Shown one piece after another: positions 33,226-41,897 of a DNA stretch of 58,343 bases. The notes under the pieces were generated by a model. That model saw only the letters and a program-made list of their open reading frames with translations. It made no database searches and had not been told where the DNA came from. Each line of letters begins with the position of its first letter. Position 1 is the first letter of the stretch. The stretch comes from Chloroflexota bacterium (GTDB lineage Bacteria; Chloroflexota; Dehalococcoidia; SHYD01), in assembly GCA_016190485.1 (NCBI GenBank), contig JACPQN010000024.1, forward strand, positions 1-58,343. The letters are read 5' to 3'. Made by a program: the position numbers and the translations under genes.

Positions 33226-34032
33226 GTGGACAGAAGAGAATTCCTAAAGACCACAGGCATCGGCTCGCTTGGCCTGATGGCGCTGCCCACTCTCCATGAC
33301 CTGTTCGAGCTAGGGGCTGTAGCAGCAGCGGCGGCAGGGGAATCCAACTTTTATGTTGTAGCGGTAAGTGCGGCCGGAACCGTCGACAACGTTCAGCATA
33401 CTGTCGTTGTAGCCGGATCAGGGAGCTTTCGCCTCGCGCACGCGGAGGGCGGCGGGATGCTCCAGGGAGGCGGCCCGTTTCTCCATTTCGATAACGCTGC
33501 TCCCGCCCCTAAGCCCGTTATTGGAGCCGGTACCTGGACAGCGAGACGATACGTGAATTACGCACCCCTGGGCAACGCCGGGCCGCTGCAAGCAGGGGTC
33601 CTGGAACTTTTGGTGGATCTCAACGCCCAGGTCCCCTCTCCCGCGGTCCTCCCAGCGCGACTGCGCATCGTGTGTAATATAGGGGCCGCCAACCTCCTGA
33701 CCGGCAAACCAGAAGGCTTCGTTCTGGCGATCCCTGGTACACCTTTTGTGCAGGGTGGAGCAGCAGGGCCCTTCCGCCCCTTGCATCCCGAACTTGGGCT
33801 CACCGCCTTTACTCCCGGTGCGGAGGTCGGGGCGTTTGATGCCGCATGGGAGCAGGAGTTCCAGCGGCTCCATGGCGGGGCACCTACCGCACAGGACCGA
33901 GCCGACCGTTTGTATTCGCTGGAGATCTTCGCGCGCGAAGGGCGTAGCCCGACCGAAGCTGAATGGTTGGCCCGCTGGCAACGCCTGCAAGAGTGGAACT
34001 CGCTGCTTGGAGGACAGGCTATCGCTGAATGA
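33226..34032 (+). CDS. Tat-exported protein of unknown function
   Basis: GTG 33226 is preferred because AAGGAGG (33210-33216) lies 9 nt before it and it puts the twin-arginine motif DRREFLKTTGIGSLGLMALP at the very N-terminus; the ORF track begins 83 codons earlier. The mature protein is about 240 residues, with a beta-rich first part (FYVVAVSAAGTVDNVQHTVVVAGSGSF) and a helical C-terminus (AFDAAWEQEFQRLHGGAPTAQDRADRL). Tat export implies folding, and perhaps cofactor binding, before secretion. No cofactor motif or family is recognised. Confidence 0.72.
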   Translation: MDRREFLKTTGIGSLGLMALPTLHDLFELGAVAAAAAGESNFYVVAVSAAGTVDNVQHTVVVAGSGSFRLAHAEGGGMLQGGGPFLHFDNAAPAPKPVIGAGTWTARRYVNYAPLGNAGPLQAGVLELLVDLNAQVPSPAVLPARLRIVCNIGAANLLTGKPEGFVLAIPGTPFVQGGAAGPFRPLHPELGLTAFTPGAEVGAFDAAWEQEFQRLHGGAPTAQDRADRLYSLEIFAREGRSPTEAEWLARWQRLQEWNSLLGGQAIAE

Positions 34033-34039
34033 CAATTCT

Positions 34040-34066
34040 CCAGCCTAAGAAGCTGGCTCTTTAGCC
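34040..34066 (+). terminator. Weak terminator-like hairpin between convergent genes
   Basis: CCAGC CTAAGAA GCTGG followed by CTCTTTAGCC, directly after the Tat protein gene. The stem is only 5 bp. Confidence 0.35.
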
Positions 34067-34076
34067 GTGGCGAGAC

Positions 34077-34679
34077 TTACACGGGGGTGCGATCTCGTCT
34101 GGCCGGTTCTTTGATGGCTCGCTCCAACGTCTCGGATGTAGGAACAATGCCCTGAGTCACGAGGCGGCCATCCACCGTCACCACGGGCGGATGCCAGCCG
34201 CCCTTCAGGAGTGCTTCCGGCAGGTGGTTGAGCCACGGCTTAACGGTAACCGTCACTCGCTCTGGTCCAAAGGACTCGGCCACCCGATGCGCCACTGCCA
34301 CCGTCAGGTCGCATTCCTCGCATACTGCTTCGGGCACACGAAAGAACAGTTGTGAACCGGTCATCCGATAGACTGTAACCTCAACAGGACGGGTCCGGAC
34401 CTCGCCCTCCCTCCCTTCGTCTGGCCTTTCATGAGTGCTCAATTTCTCGCCCAGCTGCTTGTTGGACGGCTCAACCAGCACCGAACCGTCGGGAAAGACC
34501 AGTGTGGGGACGCTGCGCATCCCACCGTTAATGCGTAGGACTTCCTGTACTGCGGCCGGATCCTTGTCGATGTCTATCCACGTATATGGAATCTCCCGCT
34601 GGTCCAGGAATTGCTTAGTGCGACGGCAATCAGGGCACCAGGTGGTGCTGTAGACGATGATGGACTTGGGTGTAGTCAT
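34077..34679 (-). CDS. Glutaredoxin domain fused to a second thioredoxin-like CxxC domain
   Basis: A 200-residue protein. Residues 1-80 are a glutaredoxin/mycoredoxin: IIVYSTTWCPDCRRTKQFL with CPDC at 15-18, and the cis-Pro motif RSVPTLVF. After a charged linker (HERPDEGREGEVR) comes a second domain with CEEC at 120-123 (FRVPEAVCEECDLTV) and a later HPPVVTVDGRLVTQG, which looks like another cis-Pro loop. Two redox sites in one chain suggest electron relay from a low-molecular-weight thiol to a protein target, or metal handling by the CEEC half. It is convergent with the Tat protein gene. Confidence 0.78.
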   Translation of the reverse strand: MTTPKSIIVYSTTWCPDCRRTKQFLDQREIPYTWIDIDKDPAAVQEVLRINGGMRSVPTLVFPDGSVLVEPSNKQLGEKLSTHERPDEGREGEVRTRPVEVTVYRMTGSQLFFRVPEAVCEECDLTVAVAHRVAESFGPERVTVTVKPWLNHLPEALLKGGWHPPVVTVDGRLVTQGIVPTSETLERAIKEPARRDRTPV

Positions 34680-35111
34680 GGAGTACCTCTAATTCGTTTC
34701 AACCGCCAGGCAGATGCGATCCCAAACCCGCTGCTCTCCAGCATAGCTCATCGTCTCTGAGCGGCTATGTAAGCCTTCCTACACAAAGGAGCTGATGAGC
34801 CTGGTTACGCCTATGCGGCGAGCCACCTGGGAAGAGGAGTTCTGGAGAACTGCCATTCTTTACTACAAGGGCTCGGCCCGCCACACTTGCCGCAGCAAAA
34901 CGATGTCTTGCCACACCGGATCGCTGCCGCTTGCGGCACCCTAACTTGTTCAGGCACAACGTGAAGCAGCGAATCCTTTTCCCTCTCAACCTCTCCAAGG
35001 AAGCGGCTGCAATTAAGACACTTAGAAGGGATACCCGTTACGCTGACAAACAAGCCCCTGTGTCTACCATCCGCCACGGTGGTTCGGACCCCACTCGGAG
35101 ATCCGAAAACT
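34680..35111. other. Intergenic stretch with no confident gene
   Basis: About 430 nt of mixed composition. On the minus strand an ORF around 34811-35077 reads KCLNCSRFLGEVEREKDSLLHVV, which hints at a zinc-ribbon protein. It loses the second CxxC pair, so at most it is a decayed remnant. Confidence 0.5.
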
Positions 35112-35139
35112 GCAGGGGGTGGCGCTCGCCACCCCCTGC
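35112..35139 (-). terminator. Rho-independent terminator of the Ldh2-type gene
   Basis: A 28-nt perfect hairpin: 13-bp arms GCAGGGGGTGGCG / CGCCACCCCCTGC around CT. On the minus strand it is followed by AGTTTTCGG. It lies 20 nt beyond the stop at 35159. Confidence 0.8.
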
Positions 35140-35158
35140 GGCATAGCCTGGGGCTGCG

Positions 35159-36238
35159 TTACAGGTCCGGCACTACGTCCAGCTCCCGGGCCAGGTCTCG
35201 CAGGTAGGCCACCACGTCCCGGTGCAGGGGGATGCCGTTCTGGCGGCGCTCCAGCTCGCTCTCGTGGTCCGGCTCACCAGCCACGTAGACCTTGTCGTGG
35301 CCCTTGACCGGCGGCGTGGCTCCCAGGGCCCGGACCATCCGGTCCATGTGCTCTTTGAACTCGTCCACCGGCCGGAAGGCGTCGACCCGGAAGGCGCCGA
35401 AGAAGTGGCCCACCTGGCGCATCTGGAGCTCCTTGCTGTAGCCCGCGCCGGAGAGGAGGCCGCTGAAGATGTCGACGATGACAGCCAGGCCGTAGCCCTT
35501 GTGGCCGCCCTGCTCCCGGGTGGCGCCCAGGGGCAGCAGCGCCCGGCTCTCCCGGGCGGCCAGGGGATCAGTGGTGGGGTTGCCCTCCGGATCGACGGCC
35601 CAGCCCTCGGGAATGGGCACGCCCAGGATGCCGGCGATGGCCACCTTCTGGGCCGCCACGGTGCTGGTGGCAACGTCGAAGACGAAGGGGACCTCGTTCT
35701 TGGTGGGGGCGGCGATGGCGATGGGGTTGGTGCCCAGCATGGCCTCCCGGCCCCAGAGGGGCACCACGCCCGGCCCGGAGTTGGTCATGGACCAGCCGAT
35801 CATGTCGTGGGGCAGGGCCATCATGGCGTAGTAGCCCGCCATGCCGTAGTGCTTGCTGTTGCGCACGGTGACAAAGCCCACGCCCGTCTCGTGGGCCTTC
35901 TTGATGGCCAGGTCCATGCCGAACTTGCCGGCGATCATGCCCATGCCCTGGTCGCCGTCCACCACGGCCGTGGTGGCGGTCTCGAAGGGGATGGTGATCT
36001 TGGGCTTGGGGTTGATGCGGCCGTCCTTCAGCGCAGGCACGTAGATCTGCTTCACGGCGTTGCTGACGCCGTGGGAGTCTACGCCCCGCAGGTCGGCCAG
36101 CACCAGCACGTCGGCGCAGACGGCGGCGTCCTCCTCCGCGATGCCGAAGCGGGTGAAGATGCGGGTGATGAGGGTGGAGAGCTTGTCGTGGTTGACCCGG
36201 ACGGCCTCGGCTTCCGGGACTTTAAGCCACTTCATCAT
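35159..36238 (-). CDS. Ldh2-family (malate/L-lactate/ureidoglycolate-type) NAD(P)-dependent dehydrogenase
   Basis: A 359-residue protein of the type 2 malate/lactate dehydrogenase family, which has its own NAD(P)-binding fold. Visible landmarks are ADVLVLADLRGVDSHGVSN near the N-terminus with the conserved D-x-x-G-x-x-S-H-G, VRNSKHYGMAGYYAMMA, and GTNPIAIAAP. It would oxidise or reduce a 2-hydroxy/2-oxo acid. Length is normal. The start ATG 36238 (a second ATG follows at once) has AAGGAGG about 11 nt upstream, and a strong terminator closes the gene. Confidence 0.88.
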   Translation of the reverse strand: MMKWLKVPEAEAVRVNHDKLSTLITRIFTRFGIAEEDAAVCADVLVLADLRGVDSHGVSNAVKQIYVPALKDGRINPKPKITIPFETATTAVVDGDQGMGMIAGKFGMDLAIKKAHETGVGFVTVRNSKHYGMAGYYAMMALPHDMIGWSMTNSGPGVVPLWGREAMLGTNPIAIAAPTKNEVPFVFDVATSTVAAQKVAIAGILGVPIPEGWAVDPEGNPTTDPLAARESRALLPLGATREQGGHKGYGLAVIVDIFSGLLSGAGYSKELQMRQVGHFFGAFRVDAFRPVDEFKEHMDRMVRALGATPPVKGHDKVYVAGEPDHESELERRQNGIPLHRDVVAYLRDLARELDVVPDL

Positions 36239-36384
36239 AGTGGGGACGTCCTCCTTGGTCTAGGGTGATGCGCTGTGGGAGTCGTAGGGCAGCGACGGCG
36301 AAGGCATGATAGCGCAACGATGAGGGGCTGTCTATATTCCGTCCGCGAGCGGGTGTGCAGGTCCTACGCCGCTGCCTTGCCCCC

Positions 36385-37482
36385 TCAATGCTCGAGCGTC
36401 GATCGAATTTGCTGGAAGGTGTTCTGCGTCCGTTCCGAAGGAAGGTAGCCCACGCTTCTCCCTCGTCCGGCGCGCACCAGCAATCCTTTGGCGATAAGCT
36501 TTGCGAAGTCCGCTACCGCAGACTGGTGCGAGCGCTTGGTAATGAAGCGGTAGATCCGATTGGAGATGTGCCCCGTGCGGCAGGCAGAAAACAGGATAGC
36601 CAACTGCCATCTCGAGAGGCCCTCGGCCTTGAACGCTTCTGCGAGACCATCGAGCTCTGCAACAAGCTCTCGTGTGTACGTGACGGCGGCCTCCGCCTCC
36701 TGTAAGTGAGCGACCGAGTAATATTCCATCCATGGCGTGACATCCTGGGGAGGAGCATAGTGTGGTCCAAGGGAAGCGGAGAGGGCGCGGTAATATCCCT
36801 GGGTGTCTCTGCCAAAGTGAGCTTCAAGAGACACCAGGTACTGTGAGCGGAACCCCCCCCTGTACATGACCAGTGCGTCGAGCACTCTGGCGGTGCGGCC
36901 GTTGCCGTCAAGAAAGGGATGAATCGCCACTAAGTTCAAGTGTGCGAGCCCCGCCTTATAGGTGGCTGGCAGTGTGTCGTCTCGATTGAGCCACTGAACG
37001 AACTCCCCCATAAGCTCGGGCACGTTCTCAGGGGGAGGGGGCAGAAACACCCTTCTTCCGGTCAGTCGGTCGACCACGTAGTTCTGTTCTGTGCGATATT
37101 GGCCCGGTCCATACGCTCCCGGAAGAGATTTGGTTACCAGGTAGTGAATTGTATGGAGGACGTCATCGGAGATGGTGAAAGCGCGCGCGCTCCACCTTTG
37201 AATATAGGAGAGCGCCTCCCGATAGTTGATGGCCTCCTGCACCTGATCCTCCGGCGCACGGATTCTCTGTCCAGACAGCAGGCTTTCGACCTGGGCTAGG
37301 GTGAGGGTGTTGCCCTCAATTCTCGTGGAGTAGTGGACAGACTGAACGAGAGCGTGCTGCCGCAGCGCTAAGGTATACTCCTCGGGCAATCGGGCATATG
37401 GATCCAGCACCGCGCGCACAGCCTCGAGCGCCTGCAGGCACTGCTCCATCGGCATTGATGGCGTGAGGTCTAAATAGAGCAC
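36385..37482 (-). CDS. Fic-domain AMP-transferase with self-inhibitory motif and C-terminal winged helix
   Basis: A 365-residue Fic protein. Near the N-terminus STRIEGN (residues 52-58) fits the class II inhibitory motif (S/T)xxxE(G/N), which blocks ATP until relieved. The active site HPFLDGNGRTAR (188-199) is complete, with catalytic His 188. The C-terminus (LAILFSACRTGHISNRIYRFITKRSHQSAVADFAKLI) reads like a winged helix-turn-helix. Such proteins transfer AMP to Ser, Thr or Tyr of targets. A promoter with an extended -10 is embedded in a perfect 17-bp palindrome just upstream, suggesting autoregulation by the wHTH. The gene looks lower in GC than its neighbours, which suggests transfer. Confidence 0.9.
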   Translation of the reverse strand: MLYLDLTPSMPMEQCLQALEAVRAVLDPYARLPEEYTLALRQHALVQSVHYSTRIEGNTLTLAQVESLLSGQRIRAPEDQVQEAINYREALSYIQRWSARAFTISDDVLHTIHYLVTKSLPGAYGPGQYRTEQNYVVDRLTGRRVFLPPPPENVPELMGEFVQWLNRDDTLPATYKAGLAHLNLVAIHPFLDGNGRTARVLDALVMYRGGFRSQYLVSLEAHFGRDTQGYYRALSASLGPHYAPPQDVTPWMEYYSVAHLQEAEAAVTYTRELVAELDGLAEAFKAEGLSRWQLAILFSACRTGHISNRIYRFITKRSHQSAVADFAKLIAKGLLVRAGRGRSVGYLPSERTQNTFQQIRSTLEH

Positions 37483-37502
37483 CTGGACGATTGCGACGGG
37501 AT

Positions 37503-37543
37503 TTCGTCAAGCTATGATGATTATAGCATCATAGCTTGACGAA
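37503..37543 (-). promoter_or_regulatory. 17-bp perfect palindrome containing the fic extended -10
   Basis: Arms TTCGTCAAGCTATGATG (37503-37519) and CATCATAGCTTGACGAA (37527-37543) are exact reverse complements around ATTATAG. On the minus strand the centre reads TGCTATAAT, a full extended -10 box, about 40 nt upstream of the fic ATG. No T-run follows, so an operator is likelier than a terminator. Confidence 0.8.
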
Positions 37544-37636
37544 TAATAACCGGAAGCGTCAAGGTTGTCAAGGCTCTCCTCTGTTTTGGTTGCAGAGCTA
37601 GACCAGCGAAGGTGGCTTGGCAGACCCCGCCTATGC

Positions 37637-38149
37637 CTACCGCCCGAAGGGCATGCCTTGGAGACCCTTGAGGAAGCGGATGTCCCCCAGGTGCCAGAAG
37701 CAGTGGCCGATGAGGATATTGGCGATGGTGCGCCCCACCGTCATGCGGGCCCGCTCCGGGTTGGGGACATGGTCCAGGTCCGCCTCCGTAAGGCTGCCCA
37801 GCAGGCCCGGGGTGGTGTCCCAGACCTTCTGGCAGTAGAGCAGCAGCTCCTCCTTGGCGGGCCGGAACGTCCCCAACTGCTCCGTGGTGAAGCTGCCCAG
37901 GCTGTCCTTGGGCCCCACGCCCAGGCGCTGGTGCCACTCTTCCCGCTCCCAGATCGACCCCTCGCTGTGGGCGACGCGCTGCGCCAGCCCGTCCTCCGTC
38001 ATGGCGGCGTGCCACAGCACCAGGGCGATGCTATTAGCTTCGGCCGTGGGGCGGTAGTAGATCTGGTCGGGGGTGAGCAGCTCCACCTCGCTGCGGAAGC
38101 CCCGGTGGAGGTCCTCCATGGTCATCAGGATGAACTGGATAACGTTCAT
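37637..38149 (-). CDS. DinB-family protein
   Basis: ATG 38149 with GGAGAGG upstream gives 170 residues; the ORF track's longer version reads into out-of-frame upstream sequence. The helical bundle pattern is that of DinB-like proteins: MNVIQFILMTMEDLHRGFRSEVELLTPDQIYYRP, ANSIALVLWHAAMTEDG with a metal-ligand His, and NILIGHCFWHLGDIRFLKGL with two further His. Members bind a metal and some are thiol (bacillithiol/mycothiol) transferases. Last gene of a leftward group. Confidence 0.82.
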   Translation of the reverse strand: MNVIQFILMTMEDLHRGFRSEVELLTPDQIYYRPTAEANSIALVLWHAAMTEDGLAQRVAHSEGSIWEREEWHQRLGVGPKDSLGSFTTEQLGTFRPAKEELLLYCQKVWDTTPGLLGSLTEADLDHVPNPERARMTVGRTIANILIGHCFWHLGDIRFLKGLQGMPFGR

Positions 38150-38169
38150 GTACCTCTCCTCGCCATGGG

Positions 38170-39261
38170 TTACTCTTGCGGCTCCAGGAAGGTCCTGATC
38201 TGGTGGTTCACGTACTCCTCCTCCAGGGCGCCCGCGGCGTGGCCGGCGTAGGAGGGGATCTCCACGTAGGTGGCGCTGGGCAGCAGCCGGCGCATAAGCT
38301 GCGCGTTCCGGGGCGGAATGAGCTGGTCGGTGGCGCAGGGCACCACCAGCACCGGCATACGGCAGCGGGCCAGAGCCGACGCCAGGTCGCCGCCGTAAGG
38401 CGCCGACACGTCGTGGAGGTCGCAAGCGATGGTCTGGTAGATGGTATTGTTAGCGTCGGTGGCCTCCGCGTTCTTGCGAGTCCACTCCAGCCGGGTCTCG
38501 TACCACTCGGGGCGGGCGTACTGGAGGAACCACTCCTCGCCGAAGCTCCAGGGGAAGGCAACCGTGGCGCCTGCCCTCAGGCCCTTCACCGGCGGCTGGG
38601 TGTAGTCGCCGCCCTGCCATGCGGCGTCGGCCATGATGGCGGCCCGCTGGGCCTCGTGGATGGCCACCAGATGAGGCGCGCAGCGGGCCGAGGGCACCAC
38701 ACACACGGCCGACTTCACAAACGCGGGGTAGGTGACCGCGAACTCCAGGGCCATGTAGGCCCCCATGGAGGGGCCGGCGGCGCAGCGGAGCTGGGTGATC
38801 CCCAGCCCCCTGGTCAGGGCCAGGCACTGGGCCCGCACCATGTCCCGGATGTTGTAGCGGGGGAAGCCCATTCGCAGTCCTGAGGAGGCCGGCGAGGAGG
38901 AGAGTCCCGCCCCGATGGAGTCCATGGCGATGACGAAGTAGCGGTCGGGGTCGTAGGCCTTGCCGGGGCCGATGGTCGTGCCGTGGCTCAGGCGAGTGCC
39001 GCTGCTGCCGTGGCACACCAGCACGGCGTTGGTGCCCCACTGGTTGAGCTGGCCCCAGGTCTCGTAGCACACCACCATGTCCCGGATAACCTCGCCCGAC
39101 TCCAGGATGAAGTCGCCTGCATGGAAGAGCTGAGGGCCGCCGTTGCTGGGCGGCGGCTCCGGCAGGGTAGGCTTAAGGGGCCACACCGGCTCCACCGGCT
39201 CGCCCCGTGCCACCTTCTCGGCCAGGGAGCCGGCGGGGAAACGGAGGGTGGGAGAGGGCAT
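38170..39261 (-). CDS. MetX-like alpha/beta hydrolase (homoserine acetyltransferase family)
   Basis: ATG 39261 overlaps the stop of the upstream oxidoreductase gene and gives 363 residues. The core shows VVCYETWGQLN, VLVCHGSSGT, a nucleophile elbow AAGPSMGAYMALEF (Ser about 165), acid in PCATDQLIPPRNAQLM and His in YAGHAAG. This is the MetX/homoserine O-acetyltransferase-like family, but GPSMG replaces the usual GGSMGG and there are no methionine genes nearby. It may therefore be an esterase or acyltransferase in the adjacent acyl-CoA pathway. Confidence 0.75.
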   Translation of the reverse strand: MPSPTLRFPAGSLAEKVARGEPVEPVWPLKPTLPEPPPSNGGPQLFHAGDFILESGEVIRDMVVCYETWGQLNQWGTNAVLVCHGSSGTRLSHGTTIGPGKAYDPDRYFVIAMDSIGAGLSSSPASSGLRMGFPRYNIRDMVRAQCLALTRGLGITQLRCAAGPSMGAYMALEFAVTYPAFVKSAVCVVPSARCAPHLVAIHEAQRAAIMADAAWQGGDYTQPPVKGLRAGATVAFPWSFGEEWFLQYARPEWYETRLEWTRKNAEATDANNTIYQTIACDLHDVSAPYGGDLASALARCRMPVLVVPCATDQLIPPRNAQLMRRLLPSATYVEIPSYAGHAAGALEEEYVNHQIRTFLEPQE

Positions 39262-40241
39262 TATGGCACCAGCACCACGCGCCCGAAGATGTCCCGGCTG
39301 GCGATGATGCGGTGCGCCTCCCGCACCTGGCTCAGGGGCAGCACCTGGTGGATTACGGCCTTGAACCGGCCCTGGCCCAGCATGTCCATGCACTTCTGGA
39401 GCTCCGGGCGCACCAGCCCCTTCTGGATGGCCGTGGGCAGCCCGAACTGCTTGGTGGTCACGTGCTTGTCGGTGAGGGTCGCCGGGTCGTCGCTGGGGCG
39501 TCCGCCCGATGCGGCTCCCACGGAGACCAGGCGGCCACCCTCGGCCAGACAGCGGATGCTATCCAGGTACACCTGGCCGCCCACCGCGTCCAGGGCCACG
39601 TCCACGCCGCGGCCGCCGGTGAGGCGCAGCACCTCGGCCACCGTGTCCTGGGTGGTGTAGTTGACGGTCTCGTCGGCGCCCAGCTCCGCCTTTGCCCGCT
39701 GGAGCTTCCAGTCGGCGCCCGCGGTGGTGATGACCCGGGCGCCGTGGGCCTTGGCAATCTGGATGCCTGCAGAGCCGATGCCACTGCCCGCGGCGTTGAC
39801 CAGGGCGGTCTCTCCGGCCTTCAGCTCACCCTCGTAGAGGAGGCCGAACCAGGCGGTCATCCAGATGACGGGGATGGTGCATGCCTGCTCGAAGCCGATG
39901 TTGGGCGGGATACTGGCGGTGCTGGCCACGTGACAGGCCACGTACTCGGCGTAGCCTCCGTTGGCCAGCAGGGCCACGACGCGATCGCCAACCTCCCGCT
40001 CCGTCACCCCGGGCCCCCGGTCCACCACCACGCCCGCCACGTCCAGCCCGTTGATGAAGGGCAGCGGGCGGTTGCCGGTGGCGCCGCCGTACGTGCCGGA
40101 GCGGCGTGCGGTATCGGAGCGGCTGGCGCAGGCCGCCTTGATCTGGATCAGCACATCCCGAGGCCCCGGGGTGGGGGTGGGAAAGTCCTGGTAGTGCATG
40201 ACGTTCTCGTCGCCGTACTCGTGGATGACCACGGCCTTCAT
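39261..40241 (-). CDS. Quinone-oxidoreductase-type MDR enzyme
   Basis: ATG 40241 with AAAGGAG upstream gives 326 residues; the ORF track start at 40334 is too early. It is a zinc-independent medium-chain reductase: MKAVVIHEYG start, NGLDVAGVV, the NADPH loop NAAGSGIGSAGIQIAKAHGA, and DVALDAVGG. It lacks the structural zinc Cys cluster. Expected reaction: NADPH-dependent reduction of quinones or activated alkenes. Overlaps the MetX-like gene by one base. Confidence 0.85.
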   Translation of the reverse strand: MKAVVIHEYGDENVMHYQDFPTPTPGPRDVLIQIKAACASRSDTARRSGTYGGATGNRPLPFINGLDVAGVVVDRGPGVTEREVGDRVVALLANGGYAEYVACHVASTASIPPNIGFEQACTIPVIWMTAWFGLLYEGELKAGETALVNAAGSGIGSAGIQIAKAHGARVITTAGADWKLQRAKAELGADETVNYTTQDTVAEVLRLTGGRGVDVALDAVGGQVYLDSIRCLAEGGRLVSVGAASGGRPSDDPATLTDKHVTTKQFGLPTAIQKGLVRPELQKCMDMLGQGRFKAVIHQVLPLSQVREAHRIIASRDIFGRVVLVP

Positions 40242-40358
40242 AGAGGCTCCTTTCGGGGAGAGGGGAGGCGTCGGGGGTGTTGCCCCAGAACGCACGAATG
40301 CGGGTATTGTACACCCTTGGTGGCAGTTGCTCAAAAGCCCAGGGCCGCTGCGGTGGCC

Positions 40359-40396
40359 AAAAAGGGCGTCCCCCGGAAGATCTCCGGAGGACGCCC
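40359..40396 (-). terminator. Rho-independent terminator of the acyl-CoA dehydrogenase gene
   Basis: GGGCGTCC / GGACGCCC outer stem with an inner CCGGA / TCCGG stem, followed on the minus strand by TTTTTGGCC. It starts 26 nt after the gene's stop. Confidence 0.88.
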
Positions 40397-40421
40397 GTCG
40401 GGTTGATGAGCTGCTGCGAGG

Positions 40422-41594
40422 CTACCGTGGCAGACCCAGGCCGCGGTTGGCGATGATGTTGCGGTTGATCTCCGAGCTGCCGGCCAGGATGGTGCCCACC
40501 ACGGTGGTGAGGTACTGGTACTCGAAGCGGCCCTGGAGGACGGCCCACTTGGAGCCCCGCTTGATCTGGCCGTAGAGACCCATCACGTTCATGCCGGTAT
40601 TGGCGATCTTCTGGGCCAGCTCGGCGCCGAAGACCTTGGAGGCGGAGGCCTCCCGGTTAGGAACCTGGCCATGCTCCTGCATGGAGATGGTCTTGAAGCC
40701 GATGTACTTGCCCACCTCCACCTCGATGGCCATCTGGGCCAGCTTGCTCCGTACCTGGGGCTCTTTGGACAGGGTGTGGCCGTTGAGCCGGGTCTCTTTG
40801 GCGAACTCCACCAGCTCCTCCAGCAGCCGGGTGGAGCCGGCGTAGCGCTGCACGCCGGAGCGCTCGAAGTCCAGGGTGGTGGCCATCTGATACCAGCCCC
40901 GGTTCTCCTCGCCGATGAGGTTGTCTTTGGGGACCCGCACGTCGTCGAAGAAGACCTCGTTCACCTCGTGCGCGCCGGCCATGTTGATCATGGGCCGGAC
41001 GGTGATGCCCTGGGTGTGCATCGGCACGATGAAGGTGGAGATGCCGCGGTGCTTGGGCGCCGTGGGGTCGGTGCGGAAGCCGGCCCATCCCAGATCGGCG
41101 TGGTGCCCGAAGCTGGTGAAGAGCTTCTGGCCGGAGATCACGAAGTCGTCGCCGTCCCGCACGGCCCGGGTCTGGAGGGCCGCGAGGTCAGAGCCGGCGC
41201 CGGGCTCGGTGAAGAGCTGGCACCACATCTCCTCGGCCGAGGCGATGCGCGGCAGCCAGTGGGCTTTCTGCTCTGGCGTGCCGTAGATCATGATGGTGGG
41301 CCCCGCCAGGCTGATGCCCTGGCCTACCGAGACCGGGAAGCGCCAGTAGGTGTTCTCCCAGTTGAAAATGGCCTGCTGCCAGTGGGTGGCGCCCAGGCCG
41401 CCGTACTCCTTGGGCCAGGCCAGGGTGAGCCACTTCTTCTCCGCCAGCTTCTTGGCGTTGGACCGCCCGAACTCGTAGGTCTCGTCGGTGCCGAAGAGGG
41501 CCTTTTCCTCCCAGTCTTCTGGCTGGTTCGCTTTGATAAACTCGCGCACCTCTTTGCGGAAGGCTTCGTCCTCGGGTCTCCAGGAAAACTCCAT
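40422..41594 (-). CDS. Acyl-CoA dehydrogenase family flavoprotein
   Basis: ATG 41594 behind AGGAGAGG gives 390 residues; the ORF track start is 48 codons too early. Order of landmarks: N-terminal helices (FRKEVREFIKAN), MWCQLFTEPGAGSDLAALQTRA (FAD loop and the (Y/F)TEPxAGSD signature), DFVISGQKLFTSFGHHADLG, DFERSGVQRYAGSTRLL and a C-terminal GSSEINRNIIANRGLGLPR. It oxidises an acyl-CoA at the alpha-beta bond and passes electrons to ETF. A good terminator isolates it from the next leftward genes. Confidence 0.92.
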   Translation of the reverse strand: MEFSWRPEDEAFRKEVREFIKANQPEDWEEKALFGTDETYEFGRSNAKKLAEKKWLTLAWPKEYGGLGATHWQQAIFNWENTYWRFPVSVGQGISLAGPTIMIYGTPEQKAHWLPRIASAEEMWCQLFTEPGAGSDLAALQTRAVRDGDDFVISGQKLFTSFGHHADLGWAGFRTDPTAPKHRGISTFIVPMHTQGITVRPMINMAGAHEVNEVFFDDVRVPKDNLIGEENRGWYQMATTLDFERSGVQRYAGSTRLLEELVEFAKETRLNGHTLSKEPQVRSKLAQMAIEVEVGKYIGFKTISMQEHGQVPNREASASKVFGAELAQKIANTGMNVMGLYGQIKRGSKWAVLQGRFEYQYLTTVVGTILAGSSEINRNIIANRGLGLPR

Positions 41595-41897
41595 GTATTC
41601 CTCTCCTTCTTGGCCTGTCGGCCTGCGTGACGTTGCTGCCAGCATGGAATGGGCAAAGGGCCGATGAACCAGGCGTGGCCTGGGCAGACAGATATCGGGG
41701 CGGAAAGGCCCCGATACAGAGTCTGCAGTGCATAACATACTCGGTTTTTCCCAGGTGTCAAGGGGTGAGTTGCAGGCTAAGCACTGAAATCGCCGTGCTG
41801 CGGGCGCTCATAGCGTCCTGGCGCGAGTCGCCGTAGAATAGGGAGCGGCCAACCCGCCCTGCCCGCCGGCAGGCGGGTCTGGGCTGAGGAGGCTCCG

